The notes under the pieces were generated by a model that was not told the DNA's origin, did no database searches, and worked only from the letters and a program-made list of their open reading frames with translations. Below are positions 1 to 10,173 of a DNA stretch of 64,000 nt, in pieces (position 1 is the first letter of the stretch; each line of letters opens with the position of its first letter). The position numbers and the translations under genes are program-made. The stretch is from NCBI RefSeq assembly GCF_002804245.1, contig NZ_CP024968.1, forward strand, positions 620,001-684,000, read 5' to 3'. The stretch is from Mesoplasma coleopterae (lineage in GTDB: Bacteria > Bacillota_I > Bacilli_A > Mycoplasmatales > Mycoplasmataceae).

Positions 1-1172
1 TGTAATACTTGGTGACAACCAGTAATAACAATACCTTGTAAAAGACCCGCAATAATAGCTGTTCCAAACCCATATTTAATTCCTAATATCGCTTTTGTTG
101 CAATTAATATCCCTTGTTCAACCATTAATAAAATTGGTCCAAAGAAGAATAAGGCAATTAATAAGGCAATTGAAATAGTTAAGAATGGTGTAAAAATCAT
201 ATTAACTGATTTTGGCATTCATGATTTAATTCATTTTTCTAAGTATGCAACTACAATCCCTATTATTAAAGCTGGTAAAACTGAACCTTGGTAACCTGTA
301 ATAGGTATTATTCAAAATTTTATAGCTGTTATTGGTGCACCCATTGTTGCATCAACTAAAATTTCCTTTGTCTTATCATCAATTATTGTCGCAGTTCCCA
401 TTCATTTTAATCCTGCTTTATCTCAAGCTGCATATATTTGATTTATATTTAAACCTTTACTTGATTGAACATTAAAGAAATCTAATTGTGCATTGTATGA
501 TGCAATTGATCCTTTGTTTGGCAATAACGGACTAACTAACATTAATCCAATAATAATACCTAATACAGGATTACCACCAAATCTTTTAACAGTTGATCAA
601 CAAACAAGAACTGCTAGTGAATCAAATGCTGTTTTTGTAATTATGTCCACAACGATTCAAAGCAATGAATCTTGTAATTCAGAACCTTTTGGGTTTAAAA
701 TTTGTTTTAGTAATGCAGAAACCCCCATCGCTAATCCAGCTGCTACAATAGCAGGAATGATAGGAACAAATATGTCTCCTAAAACTCTCATACCTTTTTG
801 GATTTGTCCAAAAAATCCTGATTTATTCCTTAAAGCTTCTTTATTGGCTTTAGCTTGTAATTTAAAGTCTTCTAATTTATCATTACTTATTTTTTCGTCT
901 AATGATAAATTGCTTACTTCCATTTCATTTTGAACTTCTTCATAAACAGCTTCAACAACACCACTACCTAAAATAATTTGTAGTTGATTTTGTGAATAAT
1001 TTATTCCTTTTGTTAATGGAGATGCTTTTATTTCAGCTTCATTAACTTTTGTTTTATCGATAAGATTTAATCTTAATCTTGTAACACAGTGAAGATAAGA
1101 TTCAATGTTTGACTTACCTCCAACTGCTTCGATAAAACGTTTGGCTTCAAACGCATAATCTTTCTTTTTCAT
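1..1172 (-). CDS. PTS sugar permease, EIIBC subunit (sucrose/trehalose-type), 3' end outside window
   Basis: Membrane permease of the phosphoenolpyruvate sugar phosphotransferase system that imports and phosphorylates a disaccharide. An EIIB domain covers about residues 5-85, with phospho-acceptor Cys29 in HCVTRLR. An EIIC membrane domain starts near residue 125, and ITGCHQ close to the window edge corresponds to the family's ITGxHH motif. The reading frame runs off base 1, so the C-terminus is unseen. UGA-encoded Trp occurs within the frame. It begins 27 bases after the GntR-type regulator and is probably co-transcribed with it. The exact sugar cannot be set: trehalose is favoured because a separate sucrose-type operon lies at 10-13 kb, but sucrose or a beta-glucoside is possible. 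Confidence 0.85.
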
Positions 1173-1199
1173 TTTTTCCTCTTTATATTTTTATTTTCT

Positions 1200-1889
1200 T
1201 CACTCTATAAAATCCCATTTAAAGAATTTAGGTTTATATCTACTTAATCTATACTCAAGTAGCTCTCCAAAAATTCCGTAAACATTTCCCTCATCAACAA
1301 TAAAACCATTCAAACTATCATCATTAAAAATATGAAGTAATTCGTTTTCTCTTGTATCTTCAAAATATATTTTTTTTGAAGAGTGACTAACTTTAGAAGG
1401 CGTTTCAGACTCAACAAATTTCATTAGACCATTTTCGTTTAAGTAATTTAATGTTAAATTTTTATAAATTGATTTAGGTACATAACTTTCTTGGTATAAA
1501 ATAACCTCGTTTGTATCTTTGTCTTTTCTCACACATTTAAAAAAGCAAACATCTGTTCCAACATAAAAATTTGTTTTTTTAGCTAACGATTCGTCTACTT
1601 TAATTTCTTTAAGTTCGTAATATTTATTTATTGAATTAGGGAATAATTCTCTAAAACTAAATAATAAGTTATTTTTTATTTTTTCTTGGACCACATATCC
1701 TTTACCATTAACTGGCTTAACAATTTGTAATTCTATTAGTTTATTAAATGCTATTCTTATTGGCTGTTCACTATACTTAAATTTTGTTTTAAGCATATTT
1801 TGACTAGGTAATACTTCACCTGGCTGAACCTTATTTTCTCTAATTAGATGCATCAAATAATCAAATACTATCTCTCATTTTTTATTCAT
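1200..1889 (-). CDS. GntR-family transcriptional regulator with UTRA-like domain
   Basis: A 229-aa regulator. The N-terminal winged helix-turn-helix spans about residues 1-70 and carries the GntR pattern PGEVLPSQNMLKTKF followed by NGKGYVV. The C-terminal two thirds resembles a UTRA effector domain (FKCVRKDK, YQESYVP). The start chosen is the ATG at 1887-1889, which lies behind a GAGG ribosome site. An in-frame TGA (Trp5) follows immediately, so a standard-code reading would start 11 codons too late. It lies directly upstream of the PTS permease and probably controls it in response to the phosphorylated sugar, as TreR does. An 8-bp inverted repeat 31 bases ahead of the start may be its own operator. 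Confidence 0.85.
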
Positions 1890-1919
1890 TTATTTTTCCT
1901 CATTTAATAAAATTAATTA

Positions 1920-1938
1920 TACTTTTTTTGAAAAAGTA
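1920..1938. promoter_or_regulatory. Candidate operator of the GntR-PTS operon
   Basis: Perfect inverted repeat TACTTTTT-TTG-AAAAAGTA, 31 bases upstream of the regulator start codon. GntR proteins of the TreR type commonly bind short palindromes over their own promoter. AT-rich DNA yields chance palindromes, so binding is inferred. Confidence 0.4.
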
Positions 1939-2103
1939 AATTATATATTTTTAATCAAATATTCAAATAGAATAAAAATTGATTTAACTTAATATTTATT
2001 TTTCTCTTTTAATGCAAAACATTGTATTAAACACTATTTTTGCTATTTTAATTTTATTAAATTAAATAATTATTAAAATACCTATGATTATAACTTTTGC
2101 TAT

Positions 2104-2126
2104 AAAAAAAGAAGCTCTTAAGCTTC
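2104..2126 (-). terminator. Rho-independent terminator
   Basis: On the minus strand GAAGCT-TAAG-AGCTTC is followed by a run of T. It overlaps the stop codon of the upstream membrane-protein gene. Confidence 0.75.
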
Positions 2127-2591
2127 TTCGATTAGATCATTTGATTTTTTAGTTTCATTTTTAAAGAATATTATTTTGATTTGTGGTTGTATTGTAATAC
2201 TGTAACCAACAAGTAATAACAACATTACACCAAAGATGTTTCAAAAAGATGTTCCCTCTTCAATATTAATTGCAAATGTTATAATTGAAGCCATCATCAT
2301 AGTTGTTGCCGCTGTTAGAACAACTAAGATTGTAATTGTAATAATTTTTGTTTGGAAATCTTTTCTAAAAAATAACTTAAGTACAGGTAAGATCATTGAA
2401 CATCACACTAGAATTATTCCTGATAAGGCTAAAGCAAAATATTTTGTTCCATTTTCTACATCTTTTACATTTGATAGAATGTAAGTTCTATTGAAACCAA
2501 TGCTATAGAAAGCAACTAATGTCAAAATACCAAATATCATAACATTAACGCAAACTGCCATGTTTAAAATGACTTTTTTAAAATTTTTCAT
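2118..2591 (-). CDS. Hypothetical four-helix membrane protein
   Basis: A 157-aa protein not recognised as a member of a named family. Four hydrophobic segments at about residues 10-30, 48-70, 82-100 and 115-135 suggest an integral membrane protein with a short Lys/Glu-rich C-terminal tail ending NDLIEEA. One internal Trp is coded by UGA. It is flanked by terminators on both sides and is therefore probably a single-gene transcript between the PTS-regulator operon and ptsI. No catalytic or binding motif is visible, and function is unknown. Confidence 0.7.
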
Positions 2592-2665
2592 AATTCTCCT
2601 TTTTTATCTTTAATTTATATTAACACACAACTCTTCCTTTATCTATTGCTTAGGCATTTGGGTGC

Positions 2666-2691
2666 AAAAAAAGTAATGCATAAAACATTAC
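2666..2691 (-). terminator. Terminator of ptsI
   Basis: Minus-strand hairpin GTAATG-TTTTATG-CATTAC followed by seven T, located 12 bases after the ptsI stop. Confidence 0.85.
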
Positions 2692-2703
2692 TTTCATTAA
2701 AAA

Positions 2704-4425
2704 TTATTTATTTGCTAAGAATGATTCAACTAACTCAACAACTTCAGGAGTATCATCAGATGCTAATGCTTTATTTGCTAATTCTTCTGCTTCTGCCATA
2801 GTAATTTTGCTCATTAAAGCTCTTGCTCTTAACATTGAAGTTGCACTCATTGAGAATGCATCTAGACCCATTCCTAAAAGTAATGGTAAAGCTTGAATAT
2901 CTCCAGCCATTTCTCCACACATACCAACTCACTTATTGTTTTTATGTGCCCCTTTAATAGTTAAATCAATTAATTTTAAGATAGCTGGGTTTAATGGTTG
3001 GTATAAGTATGAAACATTTTCACTCATACGGTCAGCAGCCATTGAATATTGAATTAAATCGTTTGTTCCGATTGAAAAGAAATCAGCGTATTTACTGAAT
3101 TTATCTGCATTAACTGCAGCAGCAGGAATTTCAACCATCATTCCAACTTGAACATTTTCATCAAATGCGATGTTTTCATTTCTTAATTCGTCTTTGCATT
3201 CTTCTACGATTGCTTTAGCACGTTTAAATTCATCAACAGTTGCAATCATTGGGAACATAATTCCTAGTTCGCCATGTGCACTAGCTCTTAGTAAAGCTCT
3301 TAACTGATCTTTAAAAATATCTTTTCTATCTAATGTAAAACGAACTGCTCTATATCCTAAGAATGGGTTCATTTCATGTGGGAATTCAAAGTATGATAAT
3401 TTTTTATCTCCACCAATATCTAGTGTACGAATAACAACTAATTTGGCTTTCATTGCATCCATTACTTGTTTGTAAGCAACATATTGTTCTTCTTCTGTTG
3501 GGAAGTGATCATTGTCCATATATAGGAATTCTGAACGGAATAACCCAATTCCTTCTCCACCATTTTCAATAACTGATTCAACATCAGTTGGAGAACCAAT
3601 ATTAGCTTCAATTAATTTTTCTTGACCATCAGCAGTTTTTGAAGGTAAATCTTTAAATTTTTGTAATTCAGCTTTTAAATCAGCAAATTCTTTTGCTAAT
3701 TTTTCATATTCAGATTTAATTGCGTCTGTTAGATCTAATTCAACAACACCTGTTGTTCCATTTAATGCAAAAACTTCACCGTTTTTAACATCTGATGTAA
3801 TTGTTCTTAAACCTAAAACTGCAGGAATTTCTAAACTTCTTGCCATAATAGCAGCGTGTGAAGTTCTTCCTCCAATATTTGTAGCAAAACCTTTTACAAA
3901 TTGTTTGTTTAATTGAGCAGTTTGTGAAGGTGTTAAATCTTCAGCAACAATAATAACCTCTTCACTAATTGTTGATAAGTCGACAATAGCAATTCCTAAG
4001 ATATGTTTAATAATTCTTGAAGCAACATCTTTAATATCAGCACTTCTTTCTTTAAAATATGGATCATCCATTGAGGCAAACATTTCATAAAAGTTATTAG
4101 TTACTTGTTGAGCTGCAAATTCAGCACAAACAGATTCAGATTTAATAACATTTATAATTTCGTCTTTAATAGCTGGATCTGATGCAATTTCTTTATGAGC
4201 ATCAAAGATAGCCGCTTTTTCAGCGCCTAATTTTTCTAATGTAGTAATTTTTAAATTTTCTAAATCTTCAATTGATTTATTAACTGCGTTTTCTAATTTT
4301 AATACTTCAGCATCAATATCAGAAACTTTTGTGTTTTTGATTTCTACGTGTTCTTCAGCTAGAACTAAAGCTTTTGCTACTGCAATACCTTCACTAGCTC
4401 CGATACCTTTAAATTGTTTACTCAT
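2704..4425 (-). CDS. ptsI: PTS enzyme I (phosphoenolpyruvate-protein phosphotransferase)
   Basis: Cytoplasmic enzyme that takes phosphate from phosphoenolpyruvate and passes it to HPr, feeding all PTS permeases. Its 573 aa match the family length. The phospho-histidine is His190 in [12 protein letters not shown]. The PEP-binding barrel shows [30 protein letters not shown] and, after a UGA-coded Trp, the C-terminal [10 protein letters not shown] motif. The start is supported by an AGGAG site. ptsH is not adjacent but lies at 57 kb, and no crr gene is seen in the window. A strong terminator follows. Confidence 0.97.
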
Positions 4426-4533
4426 ATTTTTTTCTCCTGTTTAAGTTATTTCATAACATATATAATTATAATATTTAATTGCTATCTTTTATATTAAAAA
4501 TATTAAAAATTGGAAAAAATTATTAGATTAAAA

Positions 4534-4558
4534 ATAAAAAATGATGGAAAACCATCAT
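4534..4558 (-). terminator. Terminator after the 46-aa gene
   Basis: Minus-strand hairpin ATGATGG-TTTT-CCATCAT followed by a T-rich run, starting at the stop codon of the small gene upstream. Confidence 0.8.
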
Positions 4559-4698
4559 TAAACTTCTTTAAAAACTACTGAATCAACAGGAATATTATTA
4601 CCTACGCAAAAATCATATAGCATTTGATCTACAGCTTGTTGGTTATCTGCTTCGGCAGTAAATAAAATTTCTGCACCTCTCATAATTACTTTTTTCAT
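4558..4698 (-). CDS. Small conserved-looking hypothetical protein (46 aa)
   Basis: A 46-aa frame beginning MKKVIMRGAEILF with a strong GGAGG site eight bases ahead of the ATG and a terminator directly after the stop. These signals make a real gene likely despite the size. The product is acidic and contains a single cysteine (Cys31). No signal peptide or membrane segment is visible. It lies 19 bases downstream of nadE and probably ends the obg-nadE transcript. No family was recognised and no function is proposed. Confidence 0.65.
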   Translation of the reverse strand: MKKVIMRGAEILFTAEADNQQAVDQMLYDFCVGNNIPVDSVVFKEV

Positions 4699-4717
4699 GA
4701 TTATTCCTCCTATAATT

Positions 4718-5452
4718 TTATTTTCTTTTGAATTCATTTGGCGCTACTGCACCGTTTCTTTTGTGCTCACTTATTTTATGTAAATGATCAACTTTTGTTT
4801 TAACAACTTCATCATTTATTTCACCAGCTAAGTACGCATCAATTTGATCATAAGTAATTCCTAACTCACTTTCATCAGTTTGATTTTCTCATAAACTTGC
4901 AGTTGGTGCACGATTAATAATTGAAACAGGAACACCCAATATTCTTGCAGCTTCTCTTACTTCTCTTTTTAATAAATGAACTAATGGAACCATATCAACT
5001 CCACCATCACCAAATTTAGTAAAATATCCAATATGTCACTCATCAAGATTGTCAGTTCCTAAAACTAAGTATGAATTTGTCTGAGCAACAGTATAAAGAG
5101 TTGTCATTCTCAAACGAGCTTTTGCATTAGCTATTGCTAATTTATGATCAGGAGTTGTTGATTCATTAATTGCTTTTTTAAATGATAAAAAAGTTTCTTT
5201 TAATTCAACATCAATAGCTTTAATTCCACATTGATCAATCAATTCTTGTTTACATTTGTAATCTTCTTCACTAGATTCAATTGGCATTCAAACAGCTGTG
5301 TAATTATTTGGGAAAGCTTTTTTTGCTAGACAAGCAACAACAGCAGAATCAATTCCTCCACTTATTCCAATAACAACACCTTTAGCATTTGCATTTTTAA
5401 CTGTTTCTCTAATAAATTCAACTAAATATTCTAAATATTCTTTTAATTCCAT
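4718..5452 (-). CDS. nadE: Ammonia-dependent NAD synthetase
   Basis: Makes NAD from deamido-NAD, ATP and ammonia, the last step of NAD synthesis. The 244-aa protein has the ATP-pyrophosphatase P-loop SGGIDS at residues 31-36, ANAKARLRM, and GTDNLDE followed by the synthetase-specific segment [12 protein letters not shown]. There is no glutaminase domain, so it uses free ammonia. Two Trp codons are UGA, one of them just after the GTDNLDE motif. It follows obg by 19 bases with a GGAG site and sits in the same direction, so the two are probably co-transcribed. Confidence 0.95.
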
Positions 5453-5471
5453 AATATTACTCCTTTATAAA

Positions 5472-6770
5472 TTAATCCATTCATTCAAGTTCATATTCAA
5501 ATACCTTAACGATATCTCCAGCCCCTACTCCACGTTCTCTTAACATGTCATATACTCCTGATTTTTTAAGTTTTTCATTAAATAGTAATAAGTTATCATC
5601 AGTAGTGATTGGGAACTTTTGATAAATTTTATAAATTGTATCTCCTGCAACTTCTCACCTACCATTACCTTTATTAAGAATTTGAATATCTTCCTCATCC
5701 TCTTCAAGGCGATAAACTTTGACTCCTTCATAAATATCTTGTTCCATTTCTCATAGTGGAACATATTTCGCTGTTTCAAGCTCTTTAGCAATTTTTAATA
5801 ATAACTCATCAACATTATCTTTTAATAATCCTGATACAAAGACAACTTTCTTATTTTTAAAATAATCTTTAATATGCTCTTCCATCATATTTAATTGTGC
5901 TTCATCTGTGTCCATTTTGTTAGCTACAATAATTTCGGGTCTTTCATCCAGTTTATAATTATATTTAACTAATTCACTTCTAATTAATTCATAATTTCTA
6001 ATTACATCTTCTTGCCCGTAATTTCCACTCATGTCCAGTACATGACAAATTACTCTACATCTTTCAATATGTTTTAAGAATTGATGACCTAATCCTTTTC
6101 CCAGACTTGCTCCTTCAATTAATCCAGGTAAGTCTGCAACAACGAATGTTGAACCATCTTTTGCTCTAGAAACTCCTAATTGAGGATTTAAAGTTGTAAA
6201 TGCATAATCTGCAACTTCTGGTTTTGAATTTGAAATAGCTCTAAGCAGTGTTGATTTACCAGCATTTGGTAATCCAACAAATCCCACATCAGCTAAAACT
6301 TTTAACTCAGCCTTAACTTCAAAGAATTGACCAATTTCACCAGCTTCAAATATGGTTGGTGCTTTATTTCTGGAGTTCGCAAATCTTGCATTTCCTTTTC
6401 CACCTTTTCCGCCTTTAGCTACTAAAACTTGTTTCTTGTCTTCATCCATATCAGCCAAAATTGTTCCAGTTCTATTATCAATAATTAATGTGCCTACAGG
6501 AACTCGAACAATAAGATCTTTACCTTGCGCTCCATGCATATTTTTAATGTCACCCTTGAATCCATCTTGTGCGCTAATTTGTTTTTGAAGTTTTAAATCT
6601 AAAAGTGAATGTTTTCCACCATCGGCTTCAAATATAACACTTCCACCATTTCCACCATCTCCACCGTTTGGACCACCATTAGGTACAAAAAGGGCAGTAT
6701 GGAAACTAACTGCACCATTTCCTCCATTACCGGCTTTGATAGTAAATTTAGCTGTATCAATAAATTTCAT
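5472..6770 (-). CDS. obg: Obg GTPase
   Basis: Essential GTPase tied to 50S ribosome assembly and stress signalling. Its 432 aa comprise a Gly-rich Obg fold (residues 1-158), a G domain with P-loop GLPNAGKST at 166-174, DLPG at 213-216 and NKMD at 284-287, and a C-terminal OCT domain (about 360-432). A standard-code reading loses the OCT domain because a UGA Trp follows YVPL. The chosen start (MKFIDTAKF) has an AAGGAG site. An in-frame ATG eight codons earlier would place that ribosome site inside the coding region and is less likely. Confidence 0.95.
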
Positions 6771-6795
6771 ATATTCCAGCTCCTTTCTTTTCATA

Positions 6796-7104
6796 TTATC
6801 AAATCATTTGGTTTCAACATTCATCACATAAGAATGTTGGTTTTTGATTTTCAAAATTAATATCTTCAAATTTTTGTCATTCTTGAATTGGTTTTTCTAT
6901 TAGTTTTTCAACTTCTAAATCTGTTAAATTTTTACTTTGTTCTTTAATTAGACTGCCAATTGGTTTTGGATGTCCTTTTAAAACAAAACTTATTTGTGGT
7001 TCATAACATAATGAACAACCGATTCCAAAAGCTTGTATCATTACATCATTAAAATCATTAAACTCAAGATAGTTATCTCTATCAAAAATTATTTTATTAT
7101 TCAT
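6796..7104 (-). CDS. Hypothetical protein with two Cys-x2-Cys pairs
   Basis: A 102-aa protein without a family assignment. It has two cysteine pairs, GCSLC near residue 30 and CDEC near residue 94, spaced as in small zinc-binding folds. It overlaps the upstream gene by eight bases in an ATGAATAA arrangement, indicating translational coupling, and lies just ahead of obg. The three probably form one transcript. Three Trp codons are UGA, and standard-code reading would cut off the second cysteine pair. Zinc binding is inferred from spacing only. Confidence 0.7.
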
Positions 7105-7831
7105 AACCCTTAATCTCCTTTAATAATTCTGATGCTTTTTCTTCGTCAAAATCAAATCATTGCTTGATATAAGACATCTCCTTTTTTTCTTCTAACATTT
7201 CTATTGCAAATAGAATAAATGCTGCAGCTTTTTCATTTAAGAATAAGGTGTTGAAATTATCTAAATTATTTAAATAAAAATTAATATTTAACATCTTTGC
7301 ATCATGTGCTATTCCTGGGTTTTCGTTTTCAATACTTTTTGAAATAACTTCATCAATTTTAGTTATAAATTTGAAATTATTTTCAAAATCAATTTCTGAA
7401 GGATTTCATTTTTTTTGGACACCACTGTATAAAACATCAAAAATTTTATTTATTTCTTGTTCTTTTAATGTAAAAAGAATCAAAGTTTTTATTGAATTAT
7501 CAATTCTTTCTAAAAGAAGAATTTCAGAAACTTCATCTAGTTTATCTCTTAAATTAATTTTATTTAAAAAATTTATACCAAATGCTTGTTGTTCTCTGTC
7601 ATTAGACTTCAATAATTGCAAAATATATTCAGCATTTAGATTATTGTTGCCATTGGCAGTATTTGAAATTTTTTCAAATACTTCAACTTTAAATTTCATA
7701 AGTTGTTCTTCAATATCTGAAGGAACATATGGCATTGCTAACTCCTGATTAATTTTTAGCAAGGCAGTTTCAAAATCATTTTTCAGAACCAGTTCTTTTA
7801 GTTCAATAATTAGCTCATCATAAAAATTCAT
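7097..7831 (-). CDS. DUF3196-like mollicute protein
   Basis: A 244-aa soluble, mostly helical protein. It begins MNFYDELIIELKELV and contains the segment LAMPYVPSDIEEQL typical of the DUF3196 proteins found in mollicutes and some Firmicutes, whose role is not established. It ends ELLKEIKGYE, overlapping the next gene by eight bases. The frame contains UGA Trp codons in its C-terminal half. Assignment to DUF3196 is from memory of the family and moderately certain. Confidence 0.7.
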
Positions 7832-7890
7832 AAAACCTCTTTCTAATAAAAAATCATGCCTTTTATAGCATGATTGATGTTTTCGAGTGG

Positions 7891-7964
7891 TGCCCACGAG
7901 AAGGCTCGAACTTCCGACCTCACGCTTAGAAGGCGCGTGCTCTATCCAACTGAGCTACATGGGC
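7891..7964 (-). tRNA. tRNA-Arg, anticodon UCU
   Basis: A 74-nt cloverleaf: acceptor GCCCATG/CGTGGGC, D-arm GCTC/GAGC, anticodon stem CGCGC/GCGTG around loop CTTCTAA, T-arm GGAAG-TTCGAGC-CTTCT and discriminator A. The anticodon TCT reads AGA and AGG, the dominant arginine codons in this AT-rich genome. CCA is not fully encoded. Confidence 0.97.
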
Positions 7965-8041
7965 AATTAATAATTACATATATAAATATAACATAAATAT
8001 TAATAAAATTAAAAGCAATTTTGCAAAAAGTTTAATATTTG

Positions 8042-8089
8042 AATAAAAAATAAATAAAACAAACAACTTTTAAATAGTAGTTTGTTTTA
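8042..8089 (-). terminator. Terminator of the DEAD-box helicase gene
   Basis: Minus-strand arms AAACAAACTAC and GTTGTTTGTTT form a stem with one mismatch, followed by a T-rich tract just downstream of the helicase stop. Confidence 0.7.
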
Positions 8090-8098
8090 GTTGAATTA

Positions 8099-10030
8099 TT
8101 ATCATTTATTTCTTGATTTTTTAGATGAACTATTTGATGAAGAATTTCTTCTGTTACGTGTTCCTGAACCTTTATTTTCTCTCGGACCTGAGTGAACTCA
8201 TTCACCTCTACCTGAACTTCTTCTATTTCTTCTTTCGTCTCCACCACGGTTTGAATCAGATCCACCTTTTTTATCATTAAATGATGCAGGTCTTTTGTCT
8301 TTTCCTGTTACTCTTTCTCAACGACCTGAATCTTGTTTTGAGTAATCTGTTTTAACATCTCATGAAGAATGTCTAGTTCCTTCAAAATTATTATTTTTTC
8401 TGTCTCCACGATTTGAATCTCTTTTGTCTCCACGGCCTGAGCTTCTTCTATCATCGCGTCCTGAACTTCTTCTGTCATCACGACCACGGTTTGAACTTCT
8501 TCTGTCATCACGCCCACGATTTGAACCTCTTCTGCCTGAATTTTCAGAGTTATTAGATGAGTTTCCATTACTTGAATAATCATCAACTAGAGATAAAGCT
8601 TTTTTAGCAAATTCTTTTTCTTCAGGTGATAAAGATAACATTCTTTCTTCTCATGATTGTGAAGTTCAAGCGCTACTTCTGCTATCTAGTCTTTCACTTG
8701 TTCTTTTTCTTTCGCCATGAGCAAAGTCTTTTCTATCATTGTGTCCAGCATTTCTTCTGTCATCACGACCACGATTTGAATCTCTTCTGTCTCCGCGACC
8801 TGAATCTCTTCTGTCTCCACGATTTGAATCTCTTCTATCTCCACGACCTGAATCTCTTCTATCTCCGCGTGAACTTCTATTTGAGTTTCCTCTTCCTTCT
8901 TGCTTGTCTACTTCACCATATTCAGAAATTTGCATTTCATCAATAATTAAATTAAAGTTTTTTTCTATTCCTTTTATTTGTCTTAAAACATTTTGATTTT
9001 GTACAAAAGTAATTGAATCACCTTTTGTATTATTTCTTCCTGTTCTACCAATTCTATGAACAAAATGTTCGTCTTCCATTGATACATCATAGTTAATTAC
9101 GTAGTCAACACCTGTAATATCAATTCCACGAGCAACAACATCAGTTGCAACTAAAACTGATATTTCATTGTTTCTAAATTTTGCAATAGCTCTTGATCTT
9201 TGTGATTGTCTTTTATCACCATTAATAACTATAGCTCTAATTCCTGCTGCTTCTAAATTGTCTGCAATTTTATCTGTATGGTTTTTTGTGTTTGAAAAAA
9301 CAATAGCTCTTTTAGGTTTGTGTTTTTTAAATACTTTAACAATTAAATCTTCTTTGCTAAAACCTTTTGTGAAAATAAAGGTATTTGTAATATTAGCATT
9401 AACTTCTATTTGATTTTCAATTTCAATAACGTCATATTCATTCATATAATCATTAGCAATTTGCATTACTTTTGGTGATGTTGTAGCTGAAAATAAACCA
9501 ATTTGAACATCTGGTGAAACTCTTTCAAATAATGCATCAATTTCGTTTTTAAATCCCATTTTTAGCATTTCATCAGCTTCATCTAAAATGATTGTTCTAA
9601 CATCATCTAATTTTAAAGTTTTTCTATTTAAGTGGTCATTAACCCTTCCTGGAGTTCCCACAACTATTTGTGAGTCTTTCAGTCTTTTAATTTGATCTCG
9701 CATATCAGCTCCACCTATTAATGGTGCTATTACTAGATTTTCTATTCTTGATCCAAATATTCTAATTTGGTTAACAATTTGCATTGCTAATTCTCTTGTT
9801 GGTGCCATTATAACGGCTTGAACTCTTCTTTTGTTTGGTTCTATTTTTTCTAAGATTGGTAATACGAATGAGGCTGTTTTACCTGTACCAGTGCTTGATT
9901 TACCAAAAATGTTTTTTCCTTCTAGGAAAAGTGGTATTGCTCTAGCTTGAATTTCTGTAGCTTCGTTAAAATTAGCTTTTTCCAGTGCGACTAATACTTT
10001 GTCGCTTAATTGTAATTCTTTAAATGTCAT
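8099..10030 (-). CDS. DEAD-box RNA helicase with long Arg/Ser/Asp-rich tail
   Basis: ATP-dependent RNA helicase, 643 aa. The core (about residues 1-370) has GKSSTGTGKTASF (Walker A), PTRELA, VGTPGR, DEADEML, SATTS, ATDVVARGID and HRIGRTGR. The remaining 270 residues are low complexity: a first block of GDRRDSNRGDRRDSGR-type repeats, a short ordered segment (SPEEKEFAKKALSLVDD), then a second RGRDDRRSS block and a Lys/Arg/Ser end. Such tails bind RNA non-specifically or drive condensation. The closest known relatives are CshA-type cold-shock and mRNA-decay helicases. A UGA Trp separates the two tail blocks, so standard-code reading truncates the protein by about 190 residues. Confidence 0.92.
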
Positions 10031-10141
10031 TTTCTATCCTTTTTCTATACTCAGGATCAAAAAATCAGCATTTTAAATCACAAGTCATTTATATATTATA
10101 GCATAGTTGCTTGTAATTAAAGAAATTAAAATTTTTATTAT

Positions 10142-10163
10142 AAAAAGCAGCCTAAAAGTTGCT
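10142..10163 (-). terminator. Terminator of the sucrose operon
   Basis: Minus-strand hairpin AGCAACT-TTTA-GGCTGCT (one mismatch) followed by TTTTTA, ten bases after the GH32 gene stop. Confidence 0.7.
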
Positions 10164-10173
10164 TAATTATTTA

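Noticed and set aside
657-933. Plus-strand frame overlapping the first permease
   Set aside because: Shadow of a clear EIIBC gene on the other strand.
8626-8996. Plus-strand frames of Leu/His/Ser repeats
   Set aside because: They are the complement of the helicase's Arg/Asp-rich tail, lack ribosome sites and overlap a strong gene.
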